NCBI GenBank assembly: GCA_031431125.1
Contig: JANPCX010000019.1
Coordinates: 15,540 to 79,539 of the forward strand
Reading direction: 5' to 3'
Length of the DNA: 64,000 nt
Source of the DNA: JANPCX01 sp031431125
GTDB taxonomy: Bacteria > Pseudomonadota > Gammaproteobacteria > Burkholderiales > Burkholderiaceae_C
A program made the position numbers and the translations under genes. The notes beneath the pieces were generated by a model. It was not told where the DNA came from. It saw only the letters and a program-made list of their open reading frames with translations, and made no database searches. Shown here piece after piece: positions 16,335-24,998 of the stretch (position 1 is the first letter of the stretch; every line of letters begins with the position of its first letter).

Positions 16335-17879
16335 TTACAAAAAAATCTGGCCGTGTTCGCTGCGCAAAACATTCTTCTGCACTTTGCCCATGGCGTTGCG
16401 TGGCAACTCGGCCACCACGACCACTTCTTTGGGAACTTTGAAGGCAGCCAGTTGTGTTTTGAGCACGGCAATGAGTTGACTCGGGTCCACGACGGCACCA
16501 GGGTGTGGCACCACCACGGCCACCACGCCTTCACCAAAGTCGGCATGGGGCACACCCACCACGGTGCTTTCCATCACGCCGGGCAAGTCGTTGAGGGCGG
16601 TTTCCACTTCAGCCGGGTAGACATTGAAGCCGCCGCTGATGATGAGGTCTTTGCTGCGTCCCACCAAGGTCAGCACACCGGTCGCATCCAGGTGACCCAC
16701 GTCGCCGGTTTTGAACCAAGCGTCAGCGGTGAACTCCTCGGCTGTTTTCTCAGGCATGCGCCAGTAGCCACTGAAGACATTGGGGCCGCGCACTTGCACA
16801 TGGCCAGTCTCGCCGGTTTGGCAATGCTCTGCCAGGTCGTTCATCACCCTGACCCCCACACCGGGCAATGCACGGCCCACGGTGCCGCCACGCCGCGGTC
16901 CGTCTTCGGGGGCATAGGGGTTGGACGTGAGCATCAGCGTTTCGCTCATGCCGTAACGCTCCAAAATGGTGTGGCCTGTGCGCTGTGCGAATGCGTTGAA
17001 GGTCTCGGTCAGCAAAGGGGCAGATCCACTGATGAACAAACGCATGGCGCTGCACACTTGGGGGGTTAGCCCCGCTTGTTCCAGCAGCCGCACATAGAGG
17101 GTGGGCACCCCCATGAACACCGTTGCACGGGGCAGCAGGCTGATGACCAATCCGGGATCAAACTTGGACAACCACAACATCTTGCTGCCGTTGATGAGCG
17201 CCCCATGGCTGGCCACAAACAAACCATGCACATGGAAAATTGGCAAGGCGTGTATCAACACATCACCGCCCTCCCCGCCGCTGCGCCAGCCCCAAAACGT
17301 TTTCAACGTGAGCGCATTGCTGAGTAAATTGCCGTGGCTGAGTTGGGCCCCTTTGCTGCGGCCTGTGGTGCCGCTGGTGTAAAGGATGGCCGCCAAGTCG
17401 CTACTGGCTTTGTGCGCGGGCGTGTGCTGGTCGGATTGACGTGAGGCACGGTCCAGCAAGGTGCCGGTGCGGTCGTCGTTGAGTGTGAACACATGGGGCA
17501 CACCGCTCGTGAAGGCCAGTTTGCTCACCCAACCAAAGTTCCTGCCCGCACAGACCACCACGCTGGGTTCGGCGTCACGAATGAAATGTTCTAACTCGCC
17601 ACGCTGGTAGGCGTTGTTCAGGGGCAGATAGACCCAACCACCACGCAACACGGCCAAATAAAACAGCAAAGCCTCGACCGACTTGTCGCAGTGCACTGCG
17701 ATGCGCGCATCAGGGGGCAAATTCAGTTGGGCCAACCAATTGGCCAGCATGGCGGTGGCGCGTTCAACATCGCGCCAGCTGTATTGCAGCAATTCACCAT
17801 CCACTTGTTCGACGGCGGTGGTGTCCAGGTCCTGGGGAAATGAGGTGCGCAGGGCGACGAAGAGGTTTTGGTTGCTCAT
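16335..17879 (-). CDS. matB: Malonyl-CoA synthetase-like acyl-CoA ligase (MatB-like)
   Basis: Adenylate-forming enzyme of 514 residues; MatB converts malonate, ATP and CoA to malonyl-CoA. The AMP-binding P-loop reads ILYTSGTTGRSKG, and later motifs are ERYGMSET, FKTGDVG, GRSKDLIISGGFNVYP and the C-terminal PRNAMGKVQK with the catalytic Lys. The combination RYGMSETLMLTSNPY with RRGGTVG and ALPGV follows the pattern of malonyl-CoA synthetases more than long-chain ligases. I chose ATG 17879; the frame extends to 17942 without a better start. The MHS transporter gene lies 206 bp downstream on the same strand. Another short-chain acid ligase remains possible. Confidence 0.78.
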   Translation of the reverse strand: MSNQNLFVALRTSFPQDLDTTAVEQVDGELLQYSWRDVERATAMLANWLAQLNLPPDARIAVHCDKSVEALLFYLAVLRGGWVYLPLNNAYQRGELEHFIRDAEPSVVVCAGRNFGWVSKLAFTSGVPHVFTLNDDRTGTLLDRASRQSDQHTPAHKASSDLAAILYTSGTTGRSKGAQLSHGNLLSNALTLKTFWGWRSGGEGGDVLIHALPIFHVHGLFVASHGALINGSKMLWLSKFDPGLVISLLPRATVFMGVPTLYVRLLEQAGLTPQVCSAMRLFISGSAPLLTETFNAFAQRTGHTILERYGMSETLMLTSNPYAPEDGPRRGGTVGRALPGVGVRVMNDLAEHCQTGETGHVQVRGPNVFSGYWRMPEKTAEEFTADAWFKTGDVGHLDATGVLTLVGRSKDLIISGGFNVYPAEVETALNDLPGVMESTVVGVPHADFGEGVVAVVVPHPGAVVDPSQLIAVLKTQLAAFKVPKEVVVVAELPRNAMGKVQKNVLRSEHGQIFL

Positions 17880-18031
17880 GGCGGAATCATGCCAAAGATG
17901 GGCGGGTGCCTTGCCATTACGATGCAAAGGGTGTGAATTCAACCAACCCGCGCCGAACCCACCGGTCTAGGCGGCCCTGCCACGCGGACCCCTGCGAACC
18001 GCCTTCAGCCTGTGCTCAATTGCCCTTTGCC

Positions 18032-19732
18032 ATGAACCGCCAGCGTCGCCATTGGCTCAAAGCCGCTGCTTGCACCTCCTTGATTGGGAGCGCCGCGCTG
18101 TCGGGCTGTGGGGATCCCGCGGTGGTTTACCAAGGCCAGTGGCTGGGGGCGAACTCAGGCCGAGGTCATCGCTTACGCGATCAGCTTGCTGCCAGCAAGT
18201 CGGGGGAGTTGAGCGCTGCATCCAGCCAGCACCGCGCCTCGGTTCTCATTGTGGGCGCGGGCATCGCGGGGCTGGCTTGCGCCCGTGCTTTGATGCAAGC
18301 CGGCGTCGACGATGTTCGGGTGTTGGAACTGGAAGACGAAGCTGGTGGCAACAGCCGCTCGCATGCCATGGGTGGCATGGCCTGTCCACTCGGCGCCCAC
18401 TACTTGCCGGTGCCTGACGAGAAGAACCCGGAGCTGCTGCAGTGGTTGAATGAACTCCAGCTGTGCCGCTTCGAACAAGGTCGCTGGGTGTTTGACGAAC
18501 GCCACTTGTGCCACAGCCCGCAAGAGCGAGTTTACCTGCCAATCGAGGTGGGTGGAGGCCATTGGTTTGACGGTTTGTTGCCGCCTGCACAGGCCCTGCC
18601 ACATGATCAACAGGCCACCATGAAAAGCCAGGTGGCCTTGTTTGCCAAGTTGGTCAAAGCGCAAGCGACCGATGCCTTCGCGGTACCCACTGCACGTTCC
18701 GTTTTCAGCCCCGAACTGCAGCGGCTCGATGCGCTGACTTTTGGCGATTGGCTGGACGGCCACGGCATCAACGCACCTGCACTGCGCTGGTACCTGGACT
18801 ACTGCTGCCGCGATGACTATGGCGCGGGCAGCCGCATGATTTCGGCCTGGGCGGGCCTGCATTACTTCGCCAGCCGTCATGGGTTTCGCGCACCCGGTGA
18901 AAACGAGGGCCACGACGACCACGCGGTCCTCACATGGCCCGAGGGCAATGCCTGGCTGAGCCAGCGGCTGGCGGCGCCACTGCGCAGTGGCTCGGGGTCG
19001 AGTGCTAAGCGTTTGCACAACGCACGGGTGGTGCTCGACGTGGTGGAGAACCGGCATGACGTCGATGTGCGGGTGTGGAACGACAGCAGCCAAGAGGTGG
19101 AGCTGTGGTCGGCCTCACACCTGGTGCTGGCCACACCACTCTTTGTCACCCAGCGTTTGCTGCGCAACCCAGCGCCTGCTTTGGCGTCTGCGCTGCAACA
19201 GGCTGTCGGCCTGTCTGCGCAAGCGCCTTGGCTGGTGGCCAATGTGCAGTTGAAAGCCGCGCTGATTGACCAACCCGGTGCGCCCCCCAGCTGGGACAAC
19301 GTGGTCTACGGCAGCGCGGCTTTGGGTTATGTCGATGCCATGCACCAAACCACACGGCCCCACGCTGGGCCCACGGTGCTCACCAGTTATTGGGCCTTGG
19401 GCGGTGATGCCCTGGGCGCCCTGCCAGGCCAGCGCAGTGAACTCTTGCGGCAGCCTTGGTCGCACTGGTCGGCCAAGGTAGTGGCTGACTTGGGCCAAGC
19501 CCATCCCGACTTGCCAGGCAAAGTGGCGCAGGTGGACTTGATGCGGTATGGACACGCCATGAGCGTGCCGCTGCCGGGACTAAGAAGCAGTTCTGCCCTG
19601 ACGGCTTTGGCCAACCCAACAAGCAGCCGTGTGCATGTCGCGCACAGCGATTTGTCGGGCTACTCGATTTTGGAAGAGGCCTTCTTCCACGGACATCGGG
19701 TGGGGCTGGGGGTAGCCAAGCGGCTAAATTGA
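18032..19732 (+). CDS. Tat-exported lipoprotein FAD-dependent amine oxidase-like protein
   Basis: Flavoprotein of 566 residues in the flavin-containing amine oxidoreductase superfamily. The N-terminus MNRQRRHWLKAAACTSL has a twin-arginine motif and ends in the lipobox LSGC, so the protein is probably folded in the cytoplasm with its cofactor, exported by Tat and lipid-anchored. The FAD-binding VLIVGAGIAGLACARAL sits near residue 72, followed by an ELEDEAGGNSRS stretch. The C-terminus HSDLSGYSILEEAFFHG matches the usual second FAD contact of the family. The ATG at 18032 fits the signal sequence. It is divergent from matB, with 152 bp between. The substrate is unknown. Confidence 0.8.
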   Translation: MNRQRRHWLKAAACTSLIGSAALSGCGDPAVVYQGQWLGANSGRGHRLRDQLAASKSGELSAASSQHRASVLIVGAGIAGLACARALMQAGVDDVRVLELEDEAGGNSRSHAMGGMACPLGAHYLPVPDEKNPELLQWLNELQLCRFEQGRWVFDERHLCHSPQERVYLPIEVGGGHWFDGLLPPAQALPHDQQATMKSQVALFAKLVKAQATDAFAVPTARSVFSPELQRLDALTFGDWLDGHGINAPALRWYLDYCCRDDYGAGSRMISAWAGLHYFASRHGFRAPGENEGHDDHAVLTWPEGNAWLSQRLAAPLRSGSGSSAKRLHNARVVLDVVENRHDVDVRVWNDSSQEVELWSASHLVLATPLFVTQRLLRNPAPALASALQQAVGLSAQAPWLVANVQLKAALIDQPGAPPSWDNVVYGSAALGYVDAMHQTTRPHAGPTVLTSYWALGGDALGALPGQRSELLRQPWSHWSAKVVADLGQAHPDLPGKVAQVDLMRYGHAMSVPLPGLRSSSALTALANPTSSRVHVAHSDLSGYSILEEAFFHGHRVGLGVAKRLN

Positions 19733-19741
19733 TGGAGTGGA

Positions 19742-19981
19742 TCAGCGCCCCGCAAAACGACTGCGCCGACCTCGGTCGCGGCAACTGCGCTCTACGTGCC
19801 AGCGCTCCCACAATGCCGGTACACAACCTGCCAGTTCAGCCCGTGGCTCTTGGCGTTGCACCGGCTGAGTGATACGCAGCGGTATCGCGTAGGCGGCCTC
19901 TTCCTCTTCAGGTGTGGGGTAGTCGTCGTAACACTCTGTGTCGACCGTGGGGGTTTGAATGCGTTCGAGCAGCTCTTCCAT
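19742..19981 (-). CDS. Small acidic hypothetical protein
   Basis: Possible gene of 79 residues, convergent with the flavoprotein gene and ending 9 bp from its stop. The N-terminal half is acidic (MEELLERIQTPTVD, YPTPEEEEAAYAIPL), the C-terminal end is Arg-rich. I recognise no family. The composition of the first 50 residues looks coding, but the ribosome site is weak and conservation cannot be judged here, so it may be spurious. The 435 bp beyond it, up to 20416, hold no other gene apart from an inverted repeat. Confidence 0.35.
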   Translation of the reverse strand: MEELLERIQTPTVDTECYDDYPTPEEEEAAYAIPLRITQPVQRQEPRAELAGCVPALWERWHVERSCRDRGRRSRFAGR

Positions 19982-20270
19982 GTTAATCACCGCCCCGCCA
20001 AGGAAAAGTGGTGACCATCAGGTAACCAGCAAGCATCAGCGCATTGGACAAATGGAAAGCTTGGATAGGGCATGGGGACTCCGTATAAACCATGAGAACA
20101 CCGAGGGGTACTGAACACCCGCCGCAGGAAACGCAGCGTTACCTTTGTGCCCTTAACGCAGGACTTATGCCAAGCCCTCACCATCCCCCTCGAATCGCGC
20201 TAAGCGCTTGATTTGTCTCAGTGCGGCGCCGTTGAGCCCACTGTCCTGGCGCTCAAGCCAAGGGCTTTGG

Positions 20271-20317
20271 GTGTCGAAACCCACACACCAGAACAATCCA
20301 TGTGCGGGTTTCGACAC
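20271..20317. repeat. 12 bp inverted repeat upstream of the DctB-type kinase gene
   Basis: GTGTCGAAACCC (20271-20282) and GGGTTTCGACAC (20306-20317) are a perfect inverted pair with a 23 bp spacer, about 100 bp before the kinase start. It could be a leader hairpin or an operator; there is no T-run, so a terminator is unlikely. Confidence 0.45.
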
Positions 20318-20416
20318 GTGCCGGCCTTGTGGTGGAGGTGCTCGGAAATATCCGACCGTGAAAACCCGCCTTCGACCCGATGTCGGCCTCGTCCGCAAGG
20401 GCATACTTGGACGACC

Positions 20417-22354
20417 ATGACCGCCTCCACCTTTGAGACGCCGCCCTCAGCCGAGGCCGAGGCCACCTCGCCGCCATCAACCCTGCCGCCATCGTTGCGC
20501 CGTTTGCTGCGTTTGCTGCCCTATCTCTTCATGCTGCTGCTGGTTTTGGGCAGCGTGGCAGGCAGCTACCGCGCCAGTCAACAAAGCGGCTACCGAGCGC
20601 TCGACGACTCCGCCTTGTTGGAGCTCGATCTGTATGCCTACACCCTGGAAAGCGAACTCGGTCGTTACGCCTACCTGCCCGACTTGCTAGAAGTCGACAG
20701 CGACATCCAGGCCGTCATGCGCAGCCCGCCGCACCCGGTATTGCACGACGCCGCCAATCAAAAGCTGGCTCGGTTCAGCGTCACTGCCGGCGCGATGGAA
20801 ATGTGGGTGCTGGGTCCTCAAGGTGAGCTGCTGGCCTCCAGCCACGCCTACCGCAGCATGCCCTCACGCCAGTGGCGAGACCCCGCATGGTTGATCGCCC
20901 AGGTACGTGGGCCAGGTGTTCAACGTTTTTTTGCAGCCGACCCCGAGACCGGTGCGCCGAGTTATTTTTTCCTGCAACCGGTAGAACGCCATGGTGCAGC
21001 ACTGGGGGTGATTGCGATGCGCATCAGCCTCGATCCACTGGAAGCGACTTGGGCCGACTTGTCAGTGCGCTCCGAGAGCGAAGAAATTCTCGTGGTGGAC
21101 GACAACGGCGTGATCGTGATGTCATCGGTGGCGGCCTGGCGCTACCGCAGCCTGGAGCCGCTGACAACCGAGCAGCACCAAAGGCTGAAAGACTCGGCCC
21201 GTTACCCGAATCAAACGCTGCAGCCTTTGGGCTTGATACCCCTACGCACCATCGAACGGGGCGTTCGTTTGGTGCGCTTGCCGACAGAATCCGCTCGGTC
21301 TTCCAACGTCTTGCGGGCAACGCAAGACCGACCCATGGCAACCCTGGGTTGGCGTTTGATGATTTTGTCCAATCCCGCTGAGATGCAGCGCAACGCCGCT
21401 TTTGTAGCCTTGGGCAGTGGGGCTTTGGTGGCCTTCTTTTGTTTGTTGAGCATCTATTTGTGGCAGCGTCGACGCACGCTGAAGCAGCTGTTTGTAGCGC
21501 GGCACGCGCTGCAGCAGGTCAACGACGGTTTGGCCGCCACGGTGGCTGAACGCACCCAGACCCTGGAGCTGACCAACGCGCAGTTGCTGCAAGAAATGCA
21601 AGAGCGTCACCTGGCACAACAAGAGTTGTTGCAAGCTGGCAAGCTGGCCGTGTTGGGGCAAATGTCGGTCGGCATCGCCCATGAAATCAGCCAACCGCTC
21701 ACCGCCTTGCGCGCGCTGTCCAACAACACATCTGTGCTGCTGCAACAAGGACGGACGCAGGAGGCCATACAAAACTTGAGCGCACTCGGCGAGTTGGTGG
21801 CACGCATGGGACGCATCACCACACAGCTCAAGTCCTTTGCGCGTCGTGCGCCCGACCATCATGTTGCGGGCCTGCCCACGGCAACTCCAGTGCAGTTACG
21901 CGCGGCCATCAGCAATGTGTGTTTGTTGCTGGAGCACCGCACCCGTGCGGAAGAAGTCGAGCTTCACATCGACGTGCCCGCCGACATGCAGGTGCAGTGC
22001 GACCTGCACCGACTGGAGCAAGTGCTGATCAACCTCGCCAGCAACGCACTGGATGCGATGAAAGACTGTGACCAACGGACCTTGCGTTTCGGCGTCGAGC
22101 CCAAGGGCGACCGGGTATGGGTGCGCGTGATCGACACCGGCCCACCGGTGTCCGACGAGGTCCTGCAGCATTTGTTTGAGCCCTTCTTCTCAACCAAGGC
22201 GACGGGCGAAGGCTTGGGGCTGGGCCTCGTGATCTCCAGCAGCATCGCACGCGAGTTTGGTGGGACGCTGCGTGTGGCAAAGGCAGAATCGGGTTTGGTG
22301 TTTGAGTTTGACCTCCCGCTGGCAGTGACCGGTAGAAAGACCAACGATGTTTGA
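20417..22354 (+). CDS. DctB-type sensor histidine kinase
   Basis: Membrane sensor kinase of 645 residues built like the C4-dicarboxylate sensor DctB. A transmembrane helix near residues 32-50 is followed by a long periplasmic region of about 280 residues (double Cache type), a second helix (FVALGSGALVAFFCLLSIYLW), a coiled coil and then HisKA (GIAHEISQPLTALRALSNN, phospho-His near 421) and an HATPase domain (GEGLGLGLVISSSI). I chose ATG 20417 because the helix starts soon after; the longer frame to 20213 is non-coding in character. The regulator gene overlaps its last 8 bases. No TRAP or Dct transporter genes are next to it, so the ligand is open. Confidence 0.85.
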   Translation: MTASTFETPPSAEAEATSPPSTLPPSLRRLLRLLPYLFMLLLVLGSVAGSYRASQQSGYRALDDSALLELDLYAYTLESELGRYAYLPDLLEVDSDIQAVMRSPPHPVLHDAANQKLARFSVTAGAMEMWVLGPQGELLASSHAYRSMPSRQWRDPAWLIAQVRGPGVQRFFAADPETGAPSYFFLQPVERHGAALGVIAMRISLDPLEATWADLSVRSESEEILVVDDNGVIVMSSVAAWRYRSLEPLTTEQHQRLKDSARYPNQTLQPLGLIPLRTIERGVRLVRLPTESARSSNVLRATQDRPMATLGWRLMILSNPAEMQRNAAFVALGSGALVAFFCLLSIYLWQRRRTLKQLFVARHALQQVNDGLAATVAERTQTLELTNAQLLQEMQERHLAQQELLQAGKLAVLGQMSVGIAHEISQPLTALRALSNNTSVLLQQGRTQEAIQNLSALGELVARMGRITTQLKSFARRAPDHHVAGLPTATPVQLRAAISNVCLLLEHRTRAEEVELHIDVPADMQVQCDLHRLEQVLINLASNALDAMKDCDQRTLRFGVEPKGDRVWVRVIDTGPPVSDEVLQHLFEPFFSTKATGEGLGLGLVISSSIAREFGGTLRVAKAESGLVFEFDLPLAVTGRKTNDV

Positions 22355-23690
22355 AGGCTTCAAGGTAATCTTCGTCGAAGACGACGCACCGGTGCGCACC
22401 AGCCTCGTACAAACCTTGGAGCTCGCAGGCCTGCAAGTGCAGGCCTTTGCATCGGCCGAAGAAGCCTTGCCCCATGTGCAAGCCGGCCTACAAGGCATCG
22501 TCATTTCCGATGTGCGCTTGCAAGGCATGGACGGTGTGGCCTTGCTCCAGGCGGTGGTTCAACGCGATGCCGAGATTCCGGTGATTTTGGTGACGGCCCA
22601 CGGTGACGTGGCCATGGCCGTCAACGCCATGCGCGATGGCGCCTACGACTTCATCGAAAAACCCTTTGCGCCAGAACGTTTCGTAGACACCGCCATGCGG
22701 GCCATGGAAAAACGTGTGTTGCGTTTGGCGGTGAACAACCTGCGCCAACAGCTGCATGAAAAAACCGGCATGGAGGCGGTGCTGCTCGGGAACTCAGCGG
22801 CCATGCAACAAGTCAGGGCGCAAATTCTGCGACTTGCACAAACCTCGGCCGATGTCATGGTGATGGGTGAGACGGGCAGTGGCAAGGAACTCGTGGCCCG
22901 CTGCCTGCACGACCACAGCCCACGCCGCGACCGCCACTTTGTCGCCATCAACTGCGGCGGCCTGCCCGACAGCCTGCTGGAGAGCGAACTCTTCGGCCAT
23001 GAGATGGGCGCCTTCACCACCGCCAACAAACGCCGCATCGGGAAAATTGAACATGCGCATGGTGGCACCCTGCTGCTCGACGAGATAGAAAGCATGCCCC
23101 TGACGTTTCAGGTCAAGCTGCTGCGTGTGCTGCAAGAACGGAAAATCAACCGCTTGGGCTCCAACGACGAAGTACCCGTGGATGTGCGCATCATCGCCGC
23201 CACCAAGACTGACTTGCTCGCCATGAGCCAAGCCCAGCAGTTCCGCAGTGACCTCTACTACCGGCTCAATGTGGCGGTGCTCACCCTGCCACCGCTGCGC
23301 GAGCGCAAAGAAGACCTGCCTCTGCTGTTTGAACGTTTTGTAGCCCAAGCGGCGCAGCGTTATGGCCTGCCTGCGCCCACGGTCGATACGGCACAGATGA
23401 CGGCGTGGATGGCCCACGACTGGCCTGGAAATGTGCGCGAGGCGCGCAACGCAGCCGACCGTTTTGTGCTGCAGCTTCCGGTGGCGGGTGTGGACCACGC
23501 CGCAGACACCCACACCAGCGGCGGTCGTTTGGCCGAACAAATGGACGCGCTGGAGAAGTCGCTGATAGAAAAAGCGCTCAAAGAACACCACGGCTCACCG
23601 ACGGCGGTGATTGCAGCCCTGGGCATCGGCAAAAAAACGCTTTATGAAAAACTACGCCGCCATGGCATCACGATCAACGAGTTTCGTTGA
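22347..23690 (+). CDS. DctD-like sigma-54-type response regulator with GAFTTA loop
   Basis: NtrC-family activator of 447 residues: receiver (Asp 55 in ISDVRLQG, Lys 105 in IEKPFAP), AAA+ domain (Walker A GETGSGKE about 174-181, Walker B GGTLLLDEIE), and a short Fis-type HTH at the C-terminus (AVIAALGIGKKTLYEKL). The loop that normally reads GAFTGA and contacts sigma-54 here reads GAFTTA (221-226); the last Gly is Thr. The start overlaps the kinase stop (ATGTTTGA), so the two form a coupled pair. It probably controls an uptake system for an organic acid. Whether it still activates sigma-54 is uncertain. Confidence 0.85.
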   Translation: MFEGFKVIFVEDDAPVRTSLVQTLELAGLQVQAFASAEEALPHVQAGLQGIVISDVRLQGMDGVALLQAVVQRDAEIPVILVTAHGDVAMAVNAMRDGAYDFIEKPFAPERFVDTAMRAMEKRVLRLAVNNLRQQLHEKTGMEAVLLGNSAAMQQVRAQILRLAQTSADVMVMGETGSGKELVARCLHDHSPRRDRHFVAINCGGLPDSLLESELFGHEMGAFTTANKRRIGKIEHAHGGTLLLDEIESMPLTFQVKLLRVLQERKINRLGSNDEVPVDVRIIAATKTDLLAMSQAQQFRSDLYYRLNVAVLTLPPLRERKEDLPLLFERFVAQAAQRYGLPAPTVDTAQMTAWMAHDWPGNVREARNAADRFVLQLPVAGVDHAADTHTSGGRLAEQMDALEKSLIEKALKEHHGSPTAVIAALGIGKKTLYEKLRRHGITINEFR

Positions 23691-23760
23691 TCGCGCGGGA
23701 ATCGCGCCAACACAGGGTGCGGTTGAAAGTAGTGTGTCACGCCCTCATCCCCTGTGAAGC

Positions 23761-23861
23761 CGTCATTCCCGCGCAGCCGGGAATCCAGTCGTTGGTGGAT
23801 GCGCAAGCGACTGATACGACCCAGCACATTCCTGGCTTCGCGCCTGCGCGGGAATGACAGA
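23761..23861. repeat. dRS3-like inverted repeat pair
   Basis: GTCATTCCCGCGCA (23762-23775) and TGCGCGGGAATGAC (23845-23858) are a perfect 14 bp inverted repeat enclosing about 70 bp, with another CGGGAATCC near the left arm. It is the same family as the repeats in pbpC and between gspE and gspF. It lies between convergent genes. Confidence 0.8.
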
Positions 23862-23917
23862 GGCTCTTTGCTTTGCAAGACATCACTTTGAATTGCACCC
23901 GTCGATACGAGTGCCGG

Positions 23918-24874
23918 TCAATACTGGTAGTTTTGGGGATCGCTTGAATCAGTGGGTTCGGCGATGGTGCGCTTCAAGGCGTCGCTCATGGGCAATTGCA
24001 GATTCAAACCGCTGGGTGCAATAGGTGACTCAAACCAGCGGCGGTACAGCTGCTTGATCTCGCCACTTCGAAACATTGCAATCAGAACGCCATCCACCAG
24101 ACGCTTGAACTCCGGGTCGTCTTTGCCAAGCATGATGCCGTAAGGCTCCACCGACAGCGCCTCTTCTGAGACCGAATAGTCCTGAGGGCGTGGGTTGCGG
24201 GCGATCAAGGCATAGAGCAATACATCGTCCATGGCATAGGCCACTGCACGGTCGGACTGCACAAACAGAAAGGAATCGGGGTCGTCTTTGCCTGCCAAGA
24301 TGCGCATGCCGAGCTGCTGCTGTGCATTGATTTCGTTCAGGCGTGCGATGCTGGTGGTGCTGACGGTGGACACGACAGGCCGGCCGCGTAAGTCGGCCAG
24401 TTGCCGAATGTTGTTGGCCTTTTTGGCCAAGAGCCGGCTTTGCGCCACAAAGGTGGTCACCGAAAACGCCACCTGCTTTTGCCGCTCTTGGGTGTTGGTG
24501 GTGATGCCGCATTCCAAGTCGACGGCGCCATTGGCCACCATGGGAATGCGCGTGGCCGATGTCACCGCCACGAGTTTGACTTTGAGGTCGGGCACCTTCA
24601 GTTGAACCTTGACCGCATCCACCACAGCGCGGCACAAATCCATGGAGTAGCCAATGGGTTGCAGGTTGGCGTCAAGGTAGGAAAACGGCACTGATCCCAC
24701 ACGGTGGCCCACCACGATCACACCGGAGGCTTGAATTTTTTTCAGGGTGTTGGACCAAAGGGGCTGTGCCCCCACTTCGCCGGCGAAGCAAGCCAGCAGC
24801 ATCCAGGCTACGCCCGAGAACACGCCAAAGCGCAGAGAAAAGTAGTTCATCTCGATGGTTGACGTCGGTTTCAT
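23918..24874 (-). CDS. GltI-like periplasmic amino-acid-binding protein
   Basis: Solute-binding protein of about 318 residues, family 3 (glutamate/aspartate GltI type). A signal peptide (hydrophobic VFSGVAWMLLACFAG, likely cleaved after GAQ) is followed by the lobe pattern with LKKIQASGVIVVGHR, DLCRAVVDAV, VDLECGITTNTQERQK and LRGRPVVSTVSTTS. The two Cys in DLC and LEC match the conserved pair of GltI. The start is uncertain among TTG 24883, ATG 24874 and ATG 24850; I chose 24874, in reach of AGAAGAGA. It is divergent from a second gene of the same family 124 bp away. No permease or ATPase gene is adjacent. Confidence 0.85.
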   Translation of the reverse strand: MKPTSTIEMNYFSLRFGVFSGVAWMLLACFAGEVGAQPLWSNTLKKIQASGVIVVGHRVGSVPFSYLDANLQPIGYSMDLCRAVVDAVKVQLKVPDLKVKLVAVTSATRIPMVANGAVDLECGITTNTQERQKQVAFSVTTFVAQSRLLAKKANNIRQLADLRGRPVVSTVSTTSIARLNEINAQQQLGMRILAGKDDPDSFLFVQSDRAVAYAMDDVLLYALIARNPRPQDYSVSEEALSVEPYGIMLGKDDPEFKRLVDGVLIAMFRSGEIKQLYRRWFESPIAPSGLNLQLPMSDALKRTIAEPTDSSDPQNYQY

Positions 24875-24998
24875 CTGGGCCAATCTCTTCTAGCCCGACA
24901 GCCCTTAAGTCAGCATTTTTCGTGCCGAAAAACGACTCAGGACGCGAACGAGCGCGCTAAACAGATTTATTCCAGTTCACCTACTTAAGGAAAGATTC

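Noticed and set aside
16323..16353. CACGGCCA/TGGCCGTG pair at the matB end considered as a terminator
   Set aside because: The right arm lies inside the coding end and no T-run follows the stem in the direction of transcription.
23642..23878. 78-residue minus-strand frame between the DctD-like gene and the binding protein
   Set aside because: Its residues (SFPRRREA, RLDSRLRGNDG) are the translation of the GTCATTCCC repeat, not a gene.
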